From Oleimicrobium sp037445575 (lineage in GTDB: Bacteria; Zhuqueibacterota; Zhuqueibacteria; JANLFK01; Oleimicrobiaceae), in NCBI GenBank assembly GCA_037445575.1, contig JBBIKH010000004.1, forward strand, positions 1-64,000: a stretch of DNA of 64,000 nt, read 5' to 3'. A model generated the notes under the pieces. It was given only the letters and a program-made list of their open reading frames with translations, did not search any database and was not told the DNA's origin. The translations under genes and the position numbers were made by a program. Of the stretch, positions 17,887 to 25,648 are shown in pieces; the stretch's first letter is position 1, and each line of letters opens with the position of its first letter.

Positions 17887-19374
17887 ATGTCAAGGCCAGA
17901 TCCTGCGCCGGAAGATGGCCGCGTCAATGACACGCTAGCCACGTTGCCTAAGGAGGCGGCAGTGGCGACACCGACCCCACACGATTTTGGCCTAACCCCG
18001 CAGACCATCCACCGGGTGTTGGTCGCAGCCCTGGACAGGGGCGGTGACTTTGCGGAGCTCTTTCTGGAGTACCGGCACTCGGCCAGCATCCTCATGGAAG
18101 AAGACATCATTAAGAAGACCGCGGAGAACGTCGCCATGGGGGCCGGGCTGCGGGTGCTGGCGGGGGACCAGACAGGCTATGCTTACACCAACGATCTGTC
18201 CTTTTCCGCGCTGCGGCGCGCCGCCGTCACTGCATCGGCAATTGCCACGGGCGGGGGCCGCGGGCAGGTAGTTCCACTAGTCGCCGCCCTGCCGCCGCGA
18301 CAAGTCTATGACCTCGCGCTTACCTCGTCCTTGCTGCCGTTGGAAGCCCGTTTAGAGCTCGTGCGCCGGGCCTATGCCGCAGGGCTTGCCTTCGATCGGC
18401 GGATCACCAGGGTGCAGGTCCACTACGGGGACAGCCTTCGCCATGTGCTGATCGCCAATTCCGAGGGTCTGCTGGTCAGCGATGTGCGGCCGCAAGTGCG
18501 TCTGGGGGTCTTGGCACTCGCCGAGGACAAAGGCGTTCGCAATCAGGGGTTCCATACCGGTGGTGGGCGCGTTGGGTTGGACTATTTTCGCGAGGTGCTC
18601 ACCCCGGAACAGATTGCCCACAGCGCGGCGGAAGAGGCGATCATCCTTCTGGAGGCGGTTGATCCCCCAGCCGGCGAGCAGCCGGTGGTACTGGGAGCTG
18701 GGGAAAGTGGGGTGATGATCCATGAGGCTGTGGGGCACCCCTTGGAGGCAGACGGCAACCGCAAGGGCACTTCCATCATGGCGAACAGGCTGGGCACCAT
18801 GGTCGCCACCCCACAGGTCACGGTGTACGACGATGCCACCATACCCCATTTGCGCGGGTCCCTCAACGTGGATGACGAGGGGACGCCAACGCAACGAACC
18901 GTGCTCATTGACAAGGGTAAGCTGGTGGCCTATCTGCAAGACCGCCTCTCGGCGAAGCTGATGGGCATGCCGCTCACCGGCAACGGTCGCAGGGCAAGCT
19001 ACCAGCACTATCCCATCCCGCGCATGACTAACACCGTCCTTGCCCAGGGCCCCCATGAGCCGGAGGAAGTGATCGCCTCGGTGAAGAGAGGTTTCTACGC
19101 CAAGAGTTACCTGGACGGGCAGGTAGAAGATTCGGGCAAGTTTGTCTTTGCGGTCAACCTCGGCTACCTCATCGAGCAGGGGCGCCTCACTCGTCCTGTG
19201 AAGAACGCCACCCTGATCGGCACCAATGTGGAGGTATTGAAGAACATCAGCATGGTGGCGAACGATATGGGCTTTTTCCTCGGCACCTGTGGGAAGGAGG
19301 GCCAGCCCGCGTCGGTGACGTCTGGCACACCCACGTTGCGCATCGACAAGATGGTTGTGGGAGGGAGAAGATGA
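17887..19374 (+). CDS. tldD: TldD metalloprotease subunit
   Basis: The 495-residue protein carries the TldD zinc motif HEAVGH at about residue 279 in the stretch MIHEAVGHPLEADGNRKG. Flanking family blocks are present (GFFLGTCGKEGQPASV near the end). With PmbA (TldE) it forms the heterodimeric protease that cleaves unfolded peptides, matures microcin-type peptides and degrades CcdA-type antitoxins. ATG 17887 follows GAGGAGG. Its last codon overlaps the start of pmbA (ATGA), so the two are translationally coupled. Confidence 0.95.
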   Translation: MSRPDPAPEDGRVNDTLATLPKEAAVATPTPHDFGLTPQTIHRVLVAALDRGGDFAELFLEYRHSASILMEEDIIKKTAENVAMGAGLRVLAGDQTGYAYTNDLSFSALRRAAVTASAIATGGGRGQVVPLVAALPPRQVYDLALTSSLLPLEARLELVRRAYAAGLAFDRRITRVQVHYGDSLRHVLIANSEGLLVSDVRPQVRLGVLALAEDKGVRNQGFHTGGGRVGLDYFREVLTPEQIAHSAAEEAIILLEAVDPPAGEQPVVLGAGESGVMIHEAVGHPLEADGNRKGTSIMANRLGTMVATPQVTVYDDATIPHLRGSLNVDDEGTPTQRTVLIDKGKLVAYLQDRLSAKLMGMPLTGNGRRASYQHYPIPRMTNTVLAQGPHEPEEVIASVKRGFYAKSYLDGQVEDSGKFVFAVNLGYLIEQGRLTRPVKNATLIGTNVEVLKNISMVANDMGFFLGTCGKEGQPASVTSGTPTLRIDKMVVGGRR

Positions 19375-20696
19375 AAAGAGGAGAGGACCTCTTGGGATTG
19401 GCGGAGTCGCTGGTGCGTTTTGCGCGGCGGGCTGGGGCCGACCAGGCGGAGGTAGCCTTTAGCCAAAGGGTGGAGTTTACCGTGCGGGTGCGCAAAGGAA
19501 GGATCGAGCACCTAGTGGAGGCTGGTTCCCGCAGCATGGGTGCCCGCGTCATTGTGGGACAGCGGGTCGCCACCACCAGGTCGTCTGATCTCAGCGGACC
19601 CGCGCTGCGGCGTCTTCTGGCTGGGGCCGTGGCCCGCGCCCGCCTGGCAAGCGTGGACCCCTATGCCGGCCTACCCGAGAAGCAGGAGCTCGCCGTCGAC
19701 CTCTCTTCGCTGCGGCTGTGCGACGCTGCCATTGCCTCCCTGAGCGCAAAGGAGAAGATTCGACTTGCCCTCGGCACCGAGGAACTTTGCCTGCGCGATC
19801 CGCGCATCAAGAACTCCTTCGGTGCTGCCTGTTCCACCTCCGTGGGGAGCTTTTACTTGGCCAACTCTCTGGGCTTCAGCGGCTCCTACGAAGGGAGCAG
19901 CATCTCGTTGGGCGCGTATTTGCAGGCAGGTGAGGGCGATGCGCTGGTGGAGGACGGTTGGTACGAAAGCGCGCGTCACCTGGCAGATCTGCCTCCTCCT
20001 GAGAAGATCGCCGCCAAAGCGGTGCAGCGCACCACGCGCATGATCGGGGCACGCAAGGTGCCCACCCAGACCGTGCCGGTGGTGTTGGAACCCGATGTCA
20101 CCGGCGAGCTCTTGTATCTACTGTTTGACTGTGTGAACGGCACTGCCATTTATCAGCGCCAGTCGTTTCTGGTGGACAAGCTGGGGGAGGAGGTCGCCTC
20201 CGAGAAGGTGACGGTGGTGGACGACGGCCTAGTACCTGCCGGACCGGGAACGCGCCCCTTTGACGGCGAAGGGGTGCCGACGCGCAGGACCACGGTCATT
20301 GGCCAGGGCCGCCTGTGCAGCTATCTGCTTGACACTTATTCTGGGCGCAAGCTGGGAATGCCTTCTACCGGCAGCGCCTCTGGCCCCACCAACTTTTTCA
20401 TAGAGCCAGGCCCTCATTCACCTGAGGCAATCCTGGCTTCAGTGGAAAAGGGGCTGGTTGTGACCTCCACTCTGGGACAGGGGTTTAACCCCGTGACCGG
20501 CGACCTTTCGCGCGGCGCCTTTGGCCTATGGATCGAGCGCGGGGAGATCGTGCATCCCGTGGCCGAGGTGACCATCTCCGGCAATCTCGGGGCCATGCTG
20601 CGCGGCGTGGAGATGGTGGGCAACGACTTTTCCCTGCGACACAGCGTGATCGGCCCCAGCATCAAGATCGCGGAGATGACGGTAGCCGGCTCATAG
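19371..20696 (+). CDS. pmbA: PmbA/TldE subunit of the TldD-TldE protease
   Basis: The 441-residue protein is a TldD paralogue that lacks the HExxxH zinc site, as the TldE subunit does. It shares the N-terminal block (VRFARRAGADQAEVAFSQRVEFTVRVR) and the C-terminal block (SGNLGAMLRGVEMVGND). It starts at ATG 19371, overlapping the tldD stop. Partner of TldD in the cytosol. Confidence 0.93.
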   Translation: MKRGEDLLGLAESLVRFARRAGADQAEVAFSQRVEFTVRVRKGRIEHLVEAGSRSMGARVIVGQRVATTRSSDLSGPALRRLLAGAVARARLASVDPYAGLPEKQELAVDLSSLRLCDAAIASLSAKEKIRLALGTEELCLRDPRIKNSFGAACSTSVGSFYLANSLGFSGSYEGSSISLGAYLQAGEGDALVEDGWYESARHLADLPPPEKIAAKAVQRTTRMIGARKVPTQTVPVVLEPDVTGELLYLLFDCVNGTAIYQRQSFLVDKLGEEVASEKVTVVDDGLVPAGPGTRPFDGEGVPTRRTTVIGQGRLCSYLLDTYSGRKLGMPSTGSASGPTNFFIEPGPHSPEAILASVEKGLVVTSTLGQGFNPVTGDLSRGAFGLWIERGEIVHPVAEVTISGNLGAMLRGVEMVGNDFSLRHSVIGPSIKIAEMTVAGS

Positions 20697-20713
20697 GGAC
20701 GGCCATTTCGCTT

Positions 20714-20742
20714 TTGACATTGGCCAGAAATTTCTGTATATT
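20714..20742 (+). promoter_or_regulatory. upp promoter
   Basis: TTGACA (20714-20719), 17 bases and TATATT (20737-20742): a full-consensus -35 with a near-consensus -10, 53 bases before upp. Confidence 0.75.
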
Positions 20743-20795
20743 TACTGCCCGTTAGCCTGACAGATGGTGACCTGGGGCGGCAACCGGGAGAGGAT

Positions 20796-21419
20796 ATGCA
20801 GACCGTCGTGGTGGCACAGCATCCGCTTATCAAGCACAAGCTGGGGCTGGTGCGCATGAAACAGACCGAGCCTTGGCTGTTCCGGGAGTTGGTCAACGAG
20901 ATCACTTACCTCATGCTCTATGAGGCGACGCGTGGCCTGCGCACCCGCCCCATCGCGATTGAGACGCCCCTCATGCCGACCACTGCCGACTGGCTGGAGG
21001 ACAATGTGGTAGTAGTGCCCATTCTCCGCGCAGGCCTGGGCATGTTGGATGGCTTCTTGCGCCTCATCCCCTTGGCCAAAGTCGGCTTCCTGGGGATCTA
21101 CCGCGACCACGAGACGCTGCAGCCGGTGGAGTACTATTGCAAGGTGCCAGAATTAGCGGGGAGCCAGGTGTTCGTGCTGGACCCCATGCTGGCCACGGGT
21201 GGTTCGGCCGTGGCCGCGGCCAGCGCACTCAAGGCGCGGGGCGCCACCAGCATCAAGCTCCTCTGCCTGCTGGCCGCGCCCGAAGGGATCAACACCCTGC
21301 ACGCCGCCCACCCGGACGTGGACCTCTTTTGCGCCAATATTGACGACGGGCTCAACGAGCAGGGCTACATTCTGCCTGGCATAGGGGACTGCGGCGACCG
21401 CCTCTACTGGACGAAGTAA
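20796..21419 (+). CDS. upp: Uracil phosphoribosyltransferase
   Basis: The 207-residue product is full length. It has TRPIAIETPLMPT, VPILRAGLGMLDG and the PRPP-binding loop VLDPMLATGGSAVAAASAL, ending GIGDCGDRLYWTK, the typical UPRTase C-terminus. It salvages uracil to UMP using PRPP. GGGAGAGGAT precedes ATG 20796. Confidence 0.96.
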   Translation: MQTVVVAQHPLIKHKLGLVRMKQTEPWLFRELVNEITYLMLYEATRGLRTRPIAIETPLMPTTADWLEDNVVVVPILRAGLGMLDGFLRLIPLAKVGFLGIYRDHETLQPVEYYCKVPELAGSQVFVLDPMLATGGSAVAAASALKARGATSIKLLCLLAAPEGINTLHAAHPDVDLFCANIDDGLNEQGYILPGIGDCGDRLYWTK

Positions 21420-21495
21420 GACCCACAGGCGCCTGGAGAGGAACGGCGCCAGGCCGACCCCTGACTGAGGCCACGGCCAACCGTGGTGCAGAGAC

Positions 21496-22412
21496 ATGTC
21501 CGCAAAGGAAACGCGCAAACCAGACCGCTGCTGCAGCCTTGACAGCCTGCAGGTGTACGACACCGGCAACCTCCGCATTGCCTTCTTCCTTAATTTCGGC
21601 TTCACCCTCTTCGAGGTGGCGGGTGGGTTGCTGACCAACAGCTTGGCCATCCTCTCTGACGCGCTGCACGACCTCGGCGACAGCCTCTCCTTAGCATTGA
21701 CCTGGCATCTGGACCGGATCGCACGTCGTTCGCGCAGCGAGCGCTTTACCTTTGGCTACCGACGCTTTTCCCTCTTGGGGGCCGTGAGCAGCTCGTTGGT
21801 GCTTCTGCTTGGGGGAGTGGTGGTGCTGTGGCGAGCGGTGCCGCGGCTTGTAGCCCCTCAGCAGGTGCACACCGAGGGGATGGCAGCGTTGGCGGTGGTC
21901 GGCGTCCTGGTAAACGGAGCGGCCGCCTGGCGGCTGCACCGGGGCCAGCGCCTCAGCGAGCGTGTGGCCACCATCCACCTCTTGGAGGACGTGCTGGGCT
22001 GGGCAGCGGTGCTGGTGGCCAGCGTCGTATGCACTTTACCTCCGCCCTCTTCCTGGACCCGGCACTCTCGGTGCTCCTCACTCTGTTTGTGCTCTGGCGG
22101 GTGGTTTGCAATCTGCGGACAACAGTGCGCATCTTTTTGCAGTCGGTGCCCGAGGCAATGGACGTGGCGGCTGTGGAGCGGGTGGTGCGCGCAGTGCCTG
22201 GCGTCTGCTCTGTGCATGATCTGCACGTCTGGTCGATGGACGGGCAGTACAATGTGCTCACTTTGCATGTGGTGGTGGCCAATGGGACCACGGCCGCGGA
22301 GATGGTGCGCATCAAGCAGCAGTGTCGTGACGCATTGCGGGGGCAGAACGTGCATCACAGCACCATTGAAATTGAAACTGCCGACGAGTGCTGCGAGCTG
22401 GAGGGGTGTTGA
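21496..22412 (+). pseudogene. Cation diffusion facilitator (CzcD/ZitB type), one frameshift
   Basis: The first part carries CDF helices: FFLNFGFTLFEVAGGLLTNSLAILSDALHDLGD, with the metal-site Asp pair SDALHDLGD, then LHLLEDVLGWAAVLVASVV. Near 22040 (GTCGTATGCAC) the frame shifts. One base over, it continues MHFTSALFLDPALSVLLTLFVLW and the cytoplasmic domain VPGVCSVHDLHVWSMDG to TGA at 22410-22412. Adding one base gives a normal protein of about 305 residues for Zn/Cd/Co export. The shift is not in a homopolymer, so a true mutation is possible, but a read error is equally plausible. Confidence 0.75.
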
Positions 22413-22484
22413 ATGCCTGAGGCTCGCGAAGCCCGGTCTCTACAGGGTCTGCGCTCGCCTTGACAAGGCACGGAGTCCGTGGGC

Positions 22485-23255
22485 ATGGTGTATGATCCCC
22501 GACGACATCATCGCCGGTCGATCCGCCTGTAAGGGTACGATTATAGCCAGGCGGGGGCATATTTTGTGACCATTGTAGCGCAGGACCGACGATGTTTGTT
22601 CGGCGAGGTGGTGGAGGGTCGGGTTCGGGTGAATGATCCGGGGCGAATGGTGCAGGCGGTGTGGGATGAATTGTCGGTGTTTTATCCCGGCGTTCACACC
22701 GATGCGTTCGTGGTGATGCCCAACCATGTGCACGGCATCATCATATTGACGGGTCATCCCGTAGGGGCAGGCCCCAGTGCCTGCCCGGAAACATGCCCCC
22801 GTGCCTGTCCCGAAACAGGCCCCGGTGCCAGCCCCGATGGAATGGGGCGACCCCAGAGGACGGAGCAACCACCGGGGATGGGGCAACCACAGGAGGTGGG
22901 CGCCAGGTTGTCGTTGCCGGATGTGGTGCATCGGCTCAAAACCCTAACAACCAAACACTACGCCGACGGGGTCAAGACGATGGGGTGGCCGCCATTCCGT
23001 GGGCGATTGTGGCAACGCAATTATTACGAACGTGTCATCCGCAACGAACGTGCCCTGGAACAGATTCGGGGATATATTCGGCAAAATCCCCTGCGCTGGC
23101 ATCTGGACCTGGAGAATCCGCTGCGCACAGGTGACGATTCCCAAACGCAAGGATTCTTACAGGAGGGTCGCGATGCCGACCGAAGGCCACGTGCCGGACC
23201 AGGTGATGTTCGAGGTGCTGGGCCGAAAGGCGGGCGCCCGCGGAGCAATGGGTGA
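22485..23255 (+). pseudogene. REP-associated tyrosine transposase (RAYT) interrupted by an in-frame TAA
   Basis: From ATG 22485 the frame reads HHRRSIRL, then TAA (22530-22532), then GYDYSQAGAYFVTIVAQDR. Intact relatives usually have Lys or Ala at the stop position (SIRLKGYDY), so one change made the stop. Downstream are the HUH site MPNHVHGIIIL, a Pro/Cys-rich insert (22755-22880) made of REP-like sequence, and the catalytic Tyr region WQRNYYERVIRNERALEQIRGYI. RAYTs are single-strand Y1 transposases that spread REP palindromes. A GTG at 22566 could start a shorter protein missing the first helix. The last 40 residues look like frame read-through and not family sequence. Confidence 0.75.
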
Positions 23256-23368
23256 ATCCCGTCGTTGCAGGCTGCGGTGCACCCGGCTGGAAAAAGACAA
23301 GAGCGTGTGGGATGGGTTAACACGTGCAACCTTCCAATGTGCCATGTAGCAAGCAAGCCGGTGATATT

Positions 23369-24580
23369 ATGGGCGTTTCGATTCCAGCAAATGTGACGCC
23401 GTCCGTGCTCGAATGGGCACGGCTCGAGGCGGGGTATGAGGATCCTGAGCCTGTTGCAAAACGGCTTGGCGTCCGTCCAAAGCGGCTTTTGCAATGGGAA
23501 CGCGGCGAATTGAAGCCGACGTTGCGGCAGGTCCAGACCTTGGCAAAGATCTATCACCGTCCGCTGGGGATCTTTTTTGTTCCCGAAAAGCCGTCGTTGC
23601 CGCCGCTCGCTGCGCACTATCGTCGGTTGCCCGGGATTCGACCCGGCAAGGAATCGCCCGAATTGCGTGTGGCCATCCGAGTAATGTGCCAGCGGCGTGA
23701 GGCCGCCATGCAATTGAGCGCAGAGTTAGGGTACTCGCTACCCGAGTTCCGTGAAGTTGCCCGTCTGAGTGAATCGCCACTCGACGTCGGCGAGCGACTT
23801 CGCAGTGCCCTGGGTGTGAGTGAACAGGAGCAACAACAGTGGCGGAACGAATGGCAGGCGTGGCGGCGGTGGCGTCAAGCAGTTGAAAACATTGGCGTCT
23901 TGGTCTTTCAGTTCTCTAAGGTCGACTTGCAAGAAGTGCGCGGCGTGACTCTGCCCTTGTTTCCGATGCCAGTAATCGGCGTCAATAGCAAGGAAATCTC
24001 CCCAGCGGCACGCTCTTTCACCCTTGTGCATGAACTGGTGCACTTGGCTTTGGCGTTCGCAAATGAGGAGAGGGTAGCCCGGGACGAATGCCGGCCGGAT
24101 TCGGATTGGCAAAAGGTCGAGCGGTTTGCGGAGGAGGTGGCTAGTGCCCTACTTGTCCCGCACAAAATGCTGGAAGAGTCGCTGCGGCAGATGTCGGTGC
24201 GACGGGATGCGTGGGATGTGGAATCTGTGCGTCAACTAGCTAGACGATTTCGCGTCACACCGCTGGCCATGGCCACGCGACTGCGCACCGCAGGGCAATT
24301 GACGTGGAGAGGCCACGACCGGTGGAAACAGGCATGGGACGCATACGTGGCCCAGTTGCCGCCGCGGCGGAGCGGTTTCGCCACGCCTGCAGAGAAAACT
24401 CTGAGCCAGGCCGGTCGGCCGTTTGCGCAATTGGTTCTGGAGGCGCTCGACGGCAACCGGATCACAGCCGTGGAGGCGTGCCGGTATCTCGACCTGCGAT
24501 GGGATCACATAGAGAAACTCCGCGTGGAACTGCGTGTCGGTCCCGGTAACACCCGCGAACCACTCGATGCGGGCGATTGA
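23369..24580 (+). CDS. XRE-ImmA/IrrE-type protein: helix-turn-helix plus zinc peptidase
   Basis: The 403-residue protein has an XRE helix-turn-helix at 15-75 (EPVAKRLGVRPKRLLQWERGELKPTLRQV) and an ImmA/IrrE peptidase domain with HELVH at about residue 220 and a following conserved Glu region (KVERFAEEVASALLVP). Proteins of this design act as repressors that cleave or control a partner, and when followed by a DUF4411 gene they form a toxin-antitoxin pair. ATG 23369 is at the family start, though the ribosome site is weak. It follows a RAYT, which suggests an inserted accessory block. Confidence 0.9.
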   Translation: MGVSIPANVTPSVLEWARLEAGYEDPEPVAKRLGVRPKRLLQWERGELKPTLRQVQTLAKIYHRPLGIFFVPEKPSLPPLAAHYRRLPGIRPGKESPELRVAIRVMCQRREAAMQLSAELGYSLPEFREVARLSESPLDVGERLRSALGVSEQEQQQWRNEWQAWRRWRQAVENIGVLVFQFSKVDLQEVRGVTLPLFPMPVIGVNSKEISPAARSFTLVHELVHLALAFANEERVARDECRPDSDWQKVERFAEEVASALLVPHKMLEESLRQMSVRRDAWDVESVRQLARRFRVTPLAMATRLRTAGQLTWRGHDRWKQAWDAYVAQLPPRRSGFATPAEKTLSQAGRPFAQLVLEALDGNRITAVEACRYLDLRWDHIEKLRVELRVGPGNTREPLDAGD

Positions 24581-24596
24581 AAGGAACACGCTGCGC

Positions 24597-25070
24597 ATGT
24601 ATTCCATGGACACTAGTACGTTGATGGATTGGCAGGCGCGTTTCTATCCAACGGACGTTTTTGTTGGACTGAAAGAAAGGATGGAAGCGCTCATCGCGAG
24701 CGGAAAACTGCGCGCGCCGGCGATCGTCCGTGACGAACTCAATGCCGTGGGCACGCCCGCGCTGATAACATGGGCCAAGGGGCAATCCGACCTGTTTGTC
24801 CCTTTGGACGCGCCGTTGCAAAGCGCGGCTACAGCCATCCAGGCCAGATATCCTGAATTGGCGGACGCCGGGTCGCCATATGAATCTGCTGATCCTTGGG
24901 TGATCGCGCTCGCAAAAGTGAACGGCTGGACGGTCGTTTCGCAGGAAACCTCTGCCCACGAAAAGCGCCGTCCCGCGAGGAATTACTACATCCCGGATGT
25001 CTGTCGTGACCTTGGCGTACCGTGCATCAACCTGCTCGGGCTGATGCGAAAGGAGGGCTGGACTTTTTGA
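24597..25070 (+). CDS. DUF4411 (PIN-like) protein, likely toxin partner of the XRE-ImmA protein
   Basis: The 157-residue product starts MYSMDTSTLMDW, with the first PIN-type Asp, and has IVRDELNAVG and a third acidic block ADPWVIALAKVNGWTVVSQE, the PIN-like nuclease core. DUF4411 genes commonly follow XRE-ImmA genes. It starts 16 bases after the upstream stop, so the two form one operon. The likely role is an RNase toxin held in check by the upstream protein, inferred from context and family. ATG 24606 is a possible alternative start. Confidence 0.85.
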   Translation: MYSMDTSTLMDWQARFYPTDVFVGLKERMEALIASGKLRAPAIVRDELNAVGTPALITWAKGQSDLFVPLDAPLQSAATAIQARYPELADAGSPYESADPWVIALAKVNGWTVVSQETSAHEKRRPARNYYIPDVCRDLGVPCINLLGLMRKEGWTF

Positions 25071-25414
25071 ATAGTCCCGACCGCCCGGGCGAGCTGCGCA
25101 TGTACCAGAACCGCGGGGGGTTCGGACTCACGCCCCGTTACGTCGCCAAATCCGGCCCGAGCGCAATTGCCTTCAACATCCACCGCGGCCTGTTCCGCGC
25201 CCTGCTGACGATGTTCGCGCTGCTGGCGGTGTTCGCGCTCGCTGGGGTGGTCTGGGCGCTGTGCTTACGCCCGGCTCGACTTGTGCCCTTTGTGCTGTGG
25301 ACCGGTCTTTTCGCCGTCGCGACCCTGATTGCCTACATGCGCTGCCGCAAGCGCAGCGAAGATTTTGGGCAATCCATCTTCGACCCTTTCCTGGTCGGCG
25401 CTGCTCGGAGTTGA
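25067..25414 (+). CDS. Small two-helix membrane protein coupled to the DUF4411 gene
   Basis: The frame can start at TTG 25067, overlapping the DUF4411 stop (TTGA), with AAGGAGGG about 10 bases upstream, or at ATG 25100. It gives up to 115 residues: a charged 45-residue N-terminus, two hydrophobic segments (LLTMFALLAVFALAGVVWAL and FVLWTGLFAVATLIAYM), then a short basic and acidic tail. I do not recognise the family. The coupling suggests it belongs to the toxin-antitoxin-like unit, perhaps as a membrane anchor or third component. Confidence 0.55.
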   Translation: MNSPDRPGELRMYQNRGGFGLTPRYVAKSGPSAIAFNIHRGLFRALLTMFALLAVFALAGVVWALCLRPARLVPFVLWTGLFAVATLIAYMRCRKRSEDFGQSIFDPFLVGAARS

Positions 25415-25648
25415 CATCGTGACCCTGAACTCAACGACGGGGGAGCGGAAGGCGACCTATGTGGCGGGGAGATGCGGTTGAACGAGGGGCACTCGGCCGG
25501 CAATGTCGGCTGGATGGCCGCCATCGGGGCAGGTAAATCCGGCGTGGGCTAATGCCTCGTTGGGCACCGCCTGGCGAACGACCGCGCACACAGGCAGGGA
25601 TAGCTGAACGGAGGAATTATGTTCGTGGACCTTTTAAGGGAGGGAGCC

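Noticed and set aside
22740..22900. GC-rich CCCxTGCC repeats near 22750-22860 considered as a CRISPR-like array
   Set aside because: The units are short, uneven, inside a RAYT gene and palindromic, which fits REP-derived sequence.
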